DNA of 64,000 nucleotides from Hamadaea tsunoensis DSM 44101 (GTDB lineage: Bacteria; Actinomycetota; Actinomycetes; Mycobacteriales; Micromonosporaceae). Position 1 is the first letter of the stretch, and every line of letters starts with the position of its first letter. A program made the position numbers and the translations under genes. This document shows positions 25,319-32,634 of this stretch, piece after piece. Under the pieces are notes generated by a model. The model was not told the DNA's origin. It ran no database searches and was given only the letters and a program-made list of their open reading frames with translations. The stretch spans positions 62,001-126,000 of the forward strand of contig NZ_KE386822.1 in the NCBI RefSeq assembly GCF_000428945.1. Direction: 5' to 3'.

Positions 25319-26125
25319 ATGGAACGTCCCCGCTGGGCACCCGACGGCCTGGATCTCGATCGGCCCAGCGTGGCCCGGGTCTACGACTACTACCTGGGCG
25401 GATCGCACAACTTCGCGGTGGATCGCGAGTTCGCCGAGCAGGTCATCGGCCAGATGCCCAACGTGCCCGAGCTGACCCGGCAGAACCGCGGCTTCCTGCG
25501 CCGGGCGGTCCGCGATCTGGCGCGCGCGGGGGTGGAGCAGTTCGTCGACCTCGGCTCCGGCATACCGACGGTGGGCAACGTGCACGACGTCGCCCAGGAG
25601 ATCAACCCGGCCGCCCGCGTGGCCTATGTGGACTGGGATCCGGTCGCGGTCGCGCACGGCCAGGCCATTCTGGAGGACAACCCGCGCACGGCCGTGATCG
25701 GCGCCGATCTGCGCGACCCCGCGGCGGTCTTCGCGCAGCCGGCGGTGAGCGCGCTCATCGACCCGGCCAAGCCGACGGCCGTGCTGCTCATCGCGGTGCT
25801 CCACTTCGTGCCGGACGAGGAGAAGCCGGCCGATCTCGTGGCCGCCATCGCCGGCCTGCTCGCGCCCGGCAGCTACATCGCGATCTCGCACGCCAGCCCG
25901 GAGAAGGAGGAGTCGGTGCTCGACCGGGCGGCGACCCTCTACCGGCAGACGGCCAGCCCGGTGACCACCCGGTCGCCCGCCGAGATCGCGGCCCTCTTCG
26001 GCGACCTGGAAATGCTCGACCCCGGTGTCGTGCGTACGCCGCTGTGGCGGCCGGACTTCCCGGACGAGCTCGGACCGGAGGCGGCGGCGTATCCGGGGTG
26101 CGCCGGCGTCGCCCGCGTCGGGTAG
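25319..26125 (+). CDS. SAM-dependent methyltransferase, DUF574 / Methyltransf_19 family (copy 2)
   Basis: This 268-aa protein carries the family signature ARVYDYYLGGSHNFAVDREF and the SAM-loop FVDLGSGIPT, then YVDWDPVAVAHG. It is clearly paralogous to the gene at 5437. The ATG at 25319 follows GAAAGGTG. A PAS-GGDEF-EAL gene starts 12 bp downstream on the same strand, so the two are almost certainly cotranscribed. The methyl acceptor is unknown. Confidence 0.88.
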   Translation: MERPRWAPDGLDLDRPSVARVYDYYLGGSHNFAVDREFAEQVIGQMPNVPELTRQNRGFLRRAVRDLARAGVEQFVDLGSGIPTVGNVHDVAQEINPAARVAYVDWDPVAVAHGQAILEDNPRTAVIGADLRDPAAVFAQPAVSALIDPAKPTAVLLIAVLHFVPDEEKPADLVAAIAGLLAPGSYIAISHASPEKEESVLDRAATLYRQTASPVTTRSPAEIAALFGDLEMLDPGVVRTPLWRPDFPDELGPEAAAYPGCAGVARVG

Positions 26126-26137
26126 CCGGGGCCGGCC

Positions 26138-28240
26138 GTGACAGCGCCCAGCGCCCAGGAGATCGCCCGGCGGTGGGTCCGCGCCGTGGCCGAGACGAGC
26201 TACATCGCCATCGACCGGCCCTCGCTCACCGAGCGGCTGGCCGTGCGCGTCACCACCCTGCTCGGCCTGCTCGCCGGGGACGGCACCGACTGGTCGCCGG
26301 CCCGGGAGATCGGCACGGCCCTGGTCGCCTCGCATTTCACGTCCACCGACGCGCTCACCGGCACGCTCGATGTGCTCGGCACCGACCTGTCGGCGTACGC
26401 GGACGCGACCGGCCGGGCCGACCGCCTCCGGCGGATGCTGCACGAACTCGCCGCCGGGTACGCCGACGCGCTGCGCGAGCGTACGCTGAGCGAGCAGGAG
26501 CGCATCCACACCGCGGTGATCCGCGCGCGGGCCGAGGCCGAACAGGCGCGCTGGGACAGCGAAGCGCGGTTCAAGGCGGTCTTCGCCGACGCCGCGATCG
26601 GTATCGGGATCGGCGATCTGTCCGGCCGCATCCTCGAGGTGAACCAGGCCCTCTGCGAGATGCTCGGCTACTCCGTGGAGGAACTGCGCGGCCTCAAGGC
26701 GGCCGACTTCACGCACCCCGCCGACGATCCGGAGGTCTGGGCGCAGCTGGGCGAGCTGTTCGCCGGGCGTACCGACCACTTCCGGGTGCAGAAGGCGTAC
26801 TACCGCCGCGACGGCGAGGAGATCTGGACCGACCTGGTGGTCTCGCTGATCCGCGCCCAGGACGGTACGCCCCGGTTCGCGGTCGGGATGGTCGAGGACG
26901 TCACCGACCGGCACCGGCTGCTGACCCAGCTGGAGTACCAGGCGACCCACGATCCGCTGACCGGGCTGCCGAACCGCACGGTCTTCTACGACCGGCTCGC
27001 GGAGGTGCTCGGCGACCAGGAGCCGGGGGCGGCCGTCGGCGTGTGCTTCCTCGACCTCGACGGCTTCAAGATGATCAACGACACCCTCGGGCACGACGCC
27101 GGGGACGCGCTGCTGCGTACGGTGGCGCAACGGCTGCACGACGGCCTGGCCGCACCGGACCGGCTGGTGGCGCGGATGGGCGGCGACGAGTTCGTGGTGC
27201 TGATCGCGCCCGGCGCGGGCGCCGACGTGCTGGCCGCGATCGCCGAGGCGGCGCTGGCGATCGTCCGCCGTCCGGTGCAGGTGGACGGCCATTCGCTGGC
27301 GGTCTCGGCGAGCATCGGCGTCGTCGTCCGCAACGCGGTCACGACGACGGCCGCCGAGCTGATGAAGGCGGCCGACACCACGCTGTACTGGGCCAAGAGC
27401 GACGGCCGGGACCGGTGGGCGATGTTCGATCCGCACCGGCACGCCCAGGCGGTCGGGCGCTACCGGCTGTCGGCCCAGTTGCCGCGGGCGATCGAGGAGG
27501 ATCAGTTCCTCCTGGACTACCAGCCGCTCGTACGCCTGGAGGACGGCGCCCTCGTCGGCGTGGAGGCCCTCGTGCGGTGGCGGCATCCCGAACACGGCCT
27601 GCTGCGCCCGGACCGGTTCATCGAGATGGCCGAGCTGTCGGGACACATCGGCCGGCTCGGGCGCTGGGTGCTGCGCGAGGCGTGCCGCCAGGCGGCGCGC
27701 TGGCGGGCGGCCGATCCGGACTGGCAGCCCCTGGTCAGCGTCAACCTCTCGGTACGCCAGGTCGCCCATGCCTCCATTGTGGACGAAGTGCGCGACGTGC
27801 TGGCCGAGACCGGCATGGAGCCCGGTTCGCTGCAACTGGAGCTGACCGAGAGCGCCCTCATGGCGACCAAGGGCGAACCCTTGTCGACCCTGCACCGCCT
27901 GGCCGACCTCGGCGTACGCATCGCGATCGACGACTTCGGCACGGGGTACTCGAATCTCGCGTACCTGAGCCGGCTGCCGATCCACGCGCTCAAGCTGGCC
28001 GGTCCGTTCGTGGCGGCGCTGCGCCGGCCGACGGGCCCGGACGAGAGCGACGTCGAGATCCTGTCCACCCTGGTGCATCTGGCGCACACGCTCAAGCTGA
28101 CCGTCACCGCCGAGGAGGTGGAGACCGCCGCGCAGGCCGAACTCCTCGCCGGGCTCGGCTGCGATCTCGGGCAGGGGTGGCACTTCGGCATGCCGGTGGC
28201 GGGCGGCGAGATCCTCCGGTTGCGACACCCGGCGAACTGA
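26138..28240 (+). CDS. PAS-GGDEF-EAL cyclic-di-GMP turnover protein
   Basis: This 700-aa protein has an uncharacterised N-terminal helical region (about residues 1-120), a coiled segment, a PAS domain (about 145-265), GGDEF with the motif at 348-352, and EAL with the motif at 476-478. The GGDEF domain lacks the arginine of the RxxD inhibitory site (AAPD instead). In the EAL domain DDFGTGYSNL and ELTES are intact, but the usual KIDxSF is KLAGPF and the later motif is AEEVET, so phosphodiesterase activity is uncertain. It starts at GTG 26138, coupled to a DUF574 methyltransferase. Confidence 0.92.
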   Translation: MTAPSAQEIARRWVRAVAETSYIAIDRPSLTERLAVRVTTLLGLLAGDGTDWSPAREIGTALVASHFTSTDALTGTLDVLGTDLSAYADATGRADRLRRMLHELAAGYADALRERTLSEQERIHTAVIRARAEAEQARWDSEARFKAVFADAAIGIGIGDLSGRILEVNQALCEMLGYSVEELRGLKAADFTHPADDPEVWAQLGELFAGRTDHFRVQKAYYRRDGEEIWTDLVVSLIRAQDGTPRFAVGMVEDVTDRHRLLTQLEYQATHDPLTGLPNRTVFYDRLAEVLGDQEPGAAVGVCFLDLDGFKMINDTLGHDAGDALLRTVAQRLHDGLAAPDRLVARMGGDEFVVLIAPGAGADVLAAIAEAALAIVRRPVQVDGHSLAVSASIGVVVRNAVTTTAAELMKAADTTLYWAKSDGRDRWAMFDPHRHAQAVGRYRLSAQLPRAIEEDQFLLDYQPLVRLEDGALVGVEALVRWRHPEHGLLRPDRFIEMAELSGHIGRLGRWVLREACRQAARWRAADPDWQPLVSVNLSVRQVAHASIVDEVRDVLAETGMEPGSLQLELTESALMATKGEPLSTLHRLADLGVRIAIDDFGTGYSNLAYLSRLPIHALKLAGPFVAALRRPTGPDESDVEILSTLVHLAHTLKLTVTAEEVETAAQAELLAGLGCDLGQGWHFGMPVAGGEILRLRHPAN

Positions 28241-28243
28241 CGG

Positions 28244-28273
28244 CCGCCGGACCGACGACCGCCGGACCGACGA
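28244..28273 (+). repeat. Two tandem 15-bp units
   Basis: CCGCCGGACCGACGA is repeated exactly at 28244-28258 and 28259-28273, followed by a partial third. It lies just after the c-di-GMP enzyme stop codon, with no evident role. Confidence 0.75.
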
Positions 28274-28376
28274 CCGCCCTGGTGGCGGGACAAGTGCGGG
28301 ACACGGGCGCGGAAACTTTCGCGCAGATCACCACGTCAACGACCGCGTCACGAAATCTTCATCGACACTGTTGTTT

Positions 28377-28390
28377 TGGGAGCGTTCCCA
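28377..28390. promoter_or_regulatory. CebR-type operator upstream of cellulase
   Basis: TGGGAGCGTTCCCA differs at one position from the 14-bp palindrome TGGGAGCGCTCCCA bound by the LacI-family cellobiose regulator CebR of actinomycetes. It lies 80 bp before the GH6 cellulase ATG, so cellobiose-inducible control is expected. No cebR gene is in the window. Confidence 0.75.
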
Positions 28391-28469
28391 TGCCATGATC
28401 CCATCACTTCTTCGCCGGGCGCGGCTGTTCCACCAGGCGCTCCCGGCACAACGCCCATGGAGTGTCCTT

Positions 28470-30353
28470 ATGAGATCAGTCCCCTTCAGCGGACGGGTCC
28501 GGCAGGCTCTGCGTTCCCCCGTTCGCCGTGCGGTCGTCGCGGCTAGCGTGGTCGCGCTGAGCTCCGCCGGCGTCGTGGCGATGGCGAGTTCGGCCAGCGC
28601 CGCGGCGGGGTGCCAGGTCGCGTACACCACGAACCAGTGGCAGGGCGGGTTCACCGGCACTGTCACGATCACCAACCTCGGCGACCCGATCGCCAACGGC
28701 TGGAACCTCGGCTTCGACTTCCCGGCGGCCGGCCAGGCCGTGACGCAGGGTTGGAGCGCCACGTGGACCCAGTCCGGCGCGCACGTCAACGCGGCGAGCC
28801 TGGACTGGAACAAGAGCCTGGCGACGAACGGCAACGTCCAGATCGGCTTCAACGGCGCCTGGACGACGAGCAACCCGAACCCGGCGAGCTTCACGCTCAA
28901 CGGGGTCGTCTGCAACGGTGGCGTGACCACCAGCCCGAGCGCGTCGAAGTCCGCTTCGGCGTCCCCCTCTGCCTCTGCCTCTGCCTCTGCCTCTGCCTCG
29001 GCCTCTGCCTCGGCGTCGCCTTCGCGCTCGGCGAGCGCGAGCGCCAGCCCGAGTGCCAGCGCGAGCCCGAGCGTGAGCACCTCGCCCGTCCCCCCGGGTA
29101 CGCACGTCGACAACCCGTACGCGGGCGCGACGGGCTACGTCAACCCGGAGTGGAAGGCCAAGGCCACCGCCGAGACCGGCGGCAGCCGCGTCGCGAACAC
29201 CTCGACGGCCGTCTGGCTCGACCGGATCGCCGCGATCAACGGCGTGAACGGCGGGATGGGTCTCAAGGCCCACCTGGACGCCGCCGTGCAGCAGGACGCC
29301 GCCAACGGCAGCGCCCCGCTGACCGTCGAGTTCGTCATCTACGACCTGCCCAACCGGGACTGCTCGGCCCTGGCCAGCAACGGTGAGCTGCTCGTGGCCA
29401 ACGACGGCCTCAACAAGTACAAGACGCAGTACATCGACCCGATCGCCGCCCTGATGGCGCAGCCCGCGTACGCGAACCTGCGCATCGTCACGGTGATCGA
29501 GCCGGACTCGCTGCCGAACCTCCTCACCAACCTGAGCTTCGCGAAGTGCGCCGAGGCGCAGTCCAGCGGGGCCTACGTCCAGGGAGTCCAGTACGCGCTG
29601 AACAAGCTGCACGCTCTGTCCAACGTGTACACGTACATCGACTCGGCGCACCACGCCTGGCTCGGCTGGGACAGCAACTTCACCCCGGCCGTGAACCAGT
29701 TCTACACCGTCGCGTCGGGCACGACCGCCGGGGTGAACAGCGTGGACGGCTTCATCGTCAACACCGCCAACTACTCGGCCGCGACCGAGCAGTTCTTCAC
29801 CGCCGCGACCTCGGTCAACGGCACCACCGTGCGCCAGTCCAAGTGGGTCGACTGGAACCAGTACGTCGACGAGCAGAGCTTCGCCGCCGCGCTGCGCACG
29901 GCGCTCATCGCGAAGGGCTTCCCGTCGACGATCGGCATGCTGGTCGACACCTCCCGCAACGGCTGGGGCGGCACCGCCCGGCCCGCCGCGGCGAGCACGT
30001 CGACCGACGTGAACACGTTCGTCAACGACTCGCGCATCGACCGCCGGATCCACGCCGGTAACTGGTGCAACCAGAGCGGCGCCGGTCTCGGTGCCCGCCC
30101 GGTCGCCAGCCCGGCCGCCGGCTTCGACGCGTACGTCTGGATCAAGCCGCCGGGTGAGTCGGACGGTTCGAGCACCGCCATCGCCAACGACGAGGGCAAG
30201 GGCTTCGACCGCATGTGCGACCCCACCTACACCGGCAACTCGCTCAACGGCAACAACCTCACCGGGGCGCTGCCCAACGCGCCGCTCGCCGGCCAGTGGT
30301 TCTCCGCCCAGTTCCAGCAGCTCATGGCGAACGCGTACCCGCCGCTGTCCTGA
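28470..30353 (+). CDS. Secreted GH6 cellulase with N-terminal CBM2
   Basis: This 627-aa enzyme has a long signal peptide (about residues 1-45), a CBM2 domain (about 48-150, CQVAYTTNQWQGGFTGTVTI to GVVC), a Ser/Ala/Pro-rich linker of about 60 residues with SAS repeats, and a GH6 catalytic domain. Both GH6 signatures are complete: VIYDLPNRDCSALASNG, with the catalytic Asp at 297, and VTVIEPDSLP, with Asp 346. It should cut crystalline or amorphous cellulose to cellobiose. The ATG at 28470 has a GGAG site eight bases upstream. A CebR-like operator precedes it. Confidence 0.95.
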   Translation: MRSVPFSGRVRQALRSPVRRAVVAASVVALSSAGVVAMASSASAAAGCQVAYTTNQWQGGFTGTVTITNLGDPIANGWNLGFDFPAAGQAVTQGWSATWTQSGAHVNAASLDWNKSLATNGNVQIGFNGAWTTSNPNPASFTLNGVVCNGGVTTSPSASKSASASPSASASASASASASASASPSRSASASASPSASASPSVSTSPVPPGTHVDNPYAGATGYVNPEWKAKATAETGGSRVANTSTAVWLDRIAAINGVNGGMGLKAHLDAAVQQDAANGSAPLTVEFVIYDLPNRDCSALASNGELLVANDGLNKYKTQYIDPIAALMAQPAYANLRIVTVIEPDSLPNLLTNLSFAKCAEAQSSGAYVQGVQYALNKLHALSNVYTYIDSAHHAWLGWDSNFTPAVNQFYTVASGTTAGVNSVDGFIVNTANYSAATEQFFTAATSVNGTTVRQSKWVDWNQYVDEQSFAAALRTALIAKGFPSTIGMLVDTSRNGWGGTARPAAASTSTDVNTFVNDSRIDRRIHAGNWCNQSGAGLGARPVASPAAGFDAYVWIKPPGESDGSSTAIANDEGKGFDRMCDPTYTGNSLNGNNLTGALPNAPLAGQWFSAQFQQLMANAYPPLS

Positions 30354-30362
30354 TCTGCCGCA

Positions 30363-30392
30363 GTGGGGTCCCGGGCTCGCCCGGGACCCCAC
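30363..30392. terminator. Strong hairpin after the cellulase gene
   Basis: The perfect 13-bp arms GTGGGGTCCCGGG and CCCGGGACCCCAC are closed by a CTCG tetraloop. It lies ten bases after the GH6 stop, before the convergent AraC gene, and is a convincing bidirectional terminator. Confidence 0.88.
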
Positions 30393-30436
30393 CCGCGTTC
30401 CTCCGCCCGGATGCGGGGAATGCTGGTGAAAATGGA

Positions 30437-31228
30437 TCAAGCCGCCCGGTAGCGCCCCGGGGTCGTGCCGATGACCGCCGTGAACGCCGCGATGAAGCTG
30501 CTGGGATTGGACCAGCCACAGGCGTGCGCGGTGTTCGTGATGTCGTGGCCCTCGGCGAGGAGCACGAGCGCACGGTAGATGCGCAGCTGCGTACGCCATT
30601 CGTAGAACGTCATGCCGAGTTCGTCGTGGAACAGCCGGCTGAGCGTACGCGCGCCGGCGCCGACCGTCCGGCCGAGATCCGCCAGCGTGGAGTCGTCCGC
30701 GGGGTTCTCGTAGAGCCGCCGGGCGACGGCGCGCAGGCGGTCGTCGCGCGGCTCCGGCAGGTGCAGCGGTTGCTCGTGGGTCTCCGTCAGTTCGTCGGCG
30801 AGGACGCGCAGCAGCCGGGAACGGGCCGATCGGGTGTGGCCGGGGGCCGTGTCCTCGTAGTTGCGGGGCCCGGTCAGGGCGAGCAGGACCTCGCGGGCGA
30901 GGCCGGAGGCCAGGAACACGGCCGGCCGGTCGGGGAGCAGCCGGGCGAGGGCCGGGGTGAGGAAGACGACCCGGATGTCGGTGTCGCCGTGGGCGCGGTG
31001 GCGGTGCGTGAACGCGGCGGGCGTCCAGGCGATCCGGTTGGCGGGCACGATCGAGGTGCCGCGCTCGGTGTGCACGGCCAGGACGCCGTTCGCCGCGTAG
31101 ACCAGATGGCCCCGCGTATGCGACTGCGTCCCGCTCGCCTCGCCGGACGGCCACAGGTGGCGGCCGCCGGACGGCCACATGTGCGAGGTCACGCCGGTGG
31201 CCCGGGGAGCTTGGCGGGCTACGGGCAT
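30437..31228 (-). CDS. AraC-family transcriptional regulator
   Basis: This 263-aa protein has an N-terminal cupin-like sensing domain (about residues 15-130, with SHTRGHLVYAANGVLAV) and a C-terminal double HTH (about 155-260: GARTLSRLFHDELGMTFYEW and ITNTAHACGWSNPSSFIAAF, ending TPGRYR). A GGAGG site precedes the ATG. Its divergent neighbour is an alpha/beta hydrolase, a likely target. Confidence 0.92.
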   Translation of the reverse strand: MPVARQAPRATGVTSHMWPSGGRHLWPSGEASGTQSHTRGHLVYAANGVLAVHTERGTSIVPANRIAWTPAAFTHRHRAHGDTDIRVVFLTPALARLLPDRPAVFLASGLAREVLLALTGPRNYEDTAPGHTRSARSRLLRVLADELTETHEQPLHLPEPRDDRLRAVARRLYENPADDSTLADLGRTVGAGARTLSRLFHDELGMTFYEWRTQLRIYRALVLLAEGHDITNTAHACGWSNPSSFIAAFTAVIGTTPGRYRAA

Positions 31229-31322
31229 CAGTTGGCCTCCTCACGGTAGTAAGCCACGGCCTGCGCCGGTGAGACTACCTCGTGGCGGCTGGCGGTGCCG
31301 CGATCGTGGAGGGGAGAAGCAC

Positions 31323-32036
31323 ATGGCGACGTTCGTTCTCGTACCCGGTGCGTGGCACGGATCCTGGGCGTTCGAGAAGGTGGTGCCGCGGCTGGCGGAG
31401 GCCGGCCACACCGTGCACGCGCTGACCTTGACCGGCCTGCGGCCGGACGACGACGAGGCGACGGTCGCGGCCACGAACCTCGACACGCACGCCGGCGACG
31501 TCCTGCGGCTGCTCGACGGCGCCCGGCTCACGGACGTGACGCTGGTCGGCCACAGCTACGGCGGGATGGTGATCGCGGCCGCGGCGGACCGGGCCGGCGG
31601 CCGGATCTCCCGGCTGGTGCACCTGGACGCGTACGTGCCGCGGGACGGCGATTCGTGCTGGGCGACCACGTCCGACGGGTACCGCCAGGCGTTCGTCGCG
31701 GGCGCGGCGGACACCGGCTACGCCGTGCGCCCGCCGGACGGTGGCGACCCCCGCCGCCGCCCGCATCCGGTCGCCTCGCTCCTGCAGCGGATCCGGCTCA
31801 CCGGCGGGTTCGACCGGGTCCCGCGCCGCGAGTTCGTCTACTGCTCGGGCTGGGCGGACCGCACACCGTTCGCGGGGCTCCGGGCCCGGCTCGCCGCCGA
31901 TCCCGGCTGGCAGGTCCACGACATCGCGACGGTCCACAACGCGATGCGTGATGACCCGGCGGGGGTCGCCGCGATCCTTCTCGCCGGGGAGTCCACACAG
32001 GATCGGGCGGCCGGACTCGCGGAGATCAGCCGGTGA
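31323..32036 (+). CDS. Alpha/beta-fold hydrolase
   Basis: This 237-aa protein begins MATFVLVPGAWHGSW, with the oxyanion region near HGSW. The nucleophile elbow is LVGHSYGGMV and the catalytic histidine probably lies in ATVHNAMRDDP. It belongs to the plant salicylate/methyl-ester hydrolase-like branch; the substrate is unknown. GGAGGGGAG precedes the ATG. Its last 11 bp overlap the converging DUF998 gene. Confidence 0.87.
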   Translation: MATFVLVPGAWHGSWAFEKVVPRLAEAGHTVHALTLTGLRPDDDEATVAATNLDTHAGDVLRLLDGARLTDVTLVGHSYGGMVIAAAADRAGGRISRLVHLDAYVPRDGDSCWATTSDGYRQAFVAGAADTGYAVRPPDGGDPRRRPHPVASLLQRIRLTGGFDRVPRREFVYCSGWADRTPFAGLRARLAADPGWQVHDIATVHNAMRDDPAGVAAILLAGESTQDRAAGLAEISR

Positions 32037-32634
32037 CCGGGTGCCGCCGATCGGGCAGCCGGAGGAACGCGGCCCAGCCGAGGACCGCGGCGATGGCGAC
32101 GAGCTGGATACGCTGCCAGACGCCGGGGACGGTGTCGGTGAAGCCGGCGATCGCCGTGGTGAGCAGGAGAGTGCCGCACAGTACGCCGCCGGTCCACCGG
32201 GCCCGCCCGGCCGCGGCCGCGGTGAGGCAGGCGGCGGCCACCGCGATGCCGAGGACCGCGGCCGAGGACGAGAGGCCGTGCAGGGCGTGCAGCCACGACC
32301 CCGCGTCCGGATCGCACGCGGGATCCGCGGTGGGCGAGCAGCCCATCGTGGTGACGCCTCCGTCGACCATTGTGGACACACCGAAGAGTGCGAGTCCCCA
32401 CCAGCCCCAGCGGACGAGCGAGCCGGTCGAGCGGAGGGCGGAGACCGTGCCCACCAGTGCGCACAGGAGCCCGCACGCGACGTCGCACAGCTGGAAGAAG
32501 AGATGATGGGGCTGGGTGGGCGCGGCGTACTCGCTGGCGTAGCCGGAGACCGCGCCGACCGCGGGGTCCAGCCAGGGGCCGAGGATCCAGGACGAGTAGA
32601 GGACCGCCGCCGCGATCAGCGCCCACCGCCTCAT
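32026..32634 (-). CDS. DUF998 integral membrane protein
   Basis: This 202-aa protein has about six hydrophobic helices with the DUF998 pattern (SYSSWILGPW-like start, DVACGLLCALVGTVSAL, GVSTMVDGGVTTMGC). Its ATG overlaps the lysX stop (ATGA), so it is translated with lysX. The function of DUF998 is unknown. Coupling to an aminoacyl-lipid synthase suggests a role in membrane lipid handling, by inference only. Confidence 0.85.
   Translation of the reverse strand: MRRWALIAAAVLYSSWILGPWLDPAVGAVSGYASEYAAPTQPHHLFFQLCDVACGLLCALVGTVSALRSTGSLVRWGWWGLALFGVSTMVDGGVTTMGCSPTADPACDPDAGSWLHALHGLSSSAAVLGIAVAAACLTAAAAGRARWTGGVLCGTLLLTTAIAGFTDTVPGVWQRIQLVAIAAVLGWAAFLRLPDRRHPVTG

Noticed and set aside
25058-28228. 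Minus-strand frame of over 1000 codons
   Set aside because: It is antisense to the DUF574 and PAS-GGDEF-EAL genes and has artefact composition with no recognisable domain.
28960-29080. Short tandem repeats TCTGCC/GCGAGC
   Set aside because: They encode the Ser/Ala linker of the GH6 cellulase. This is ordinary low-complexity linker sequence.
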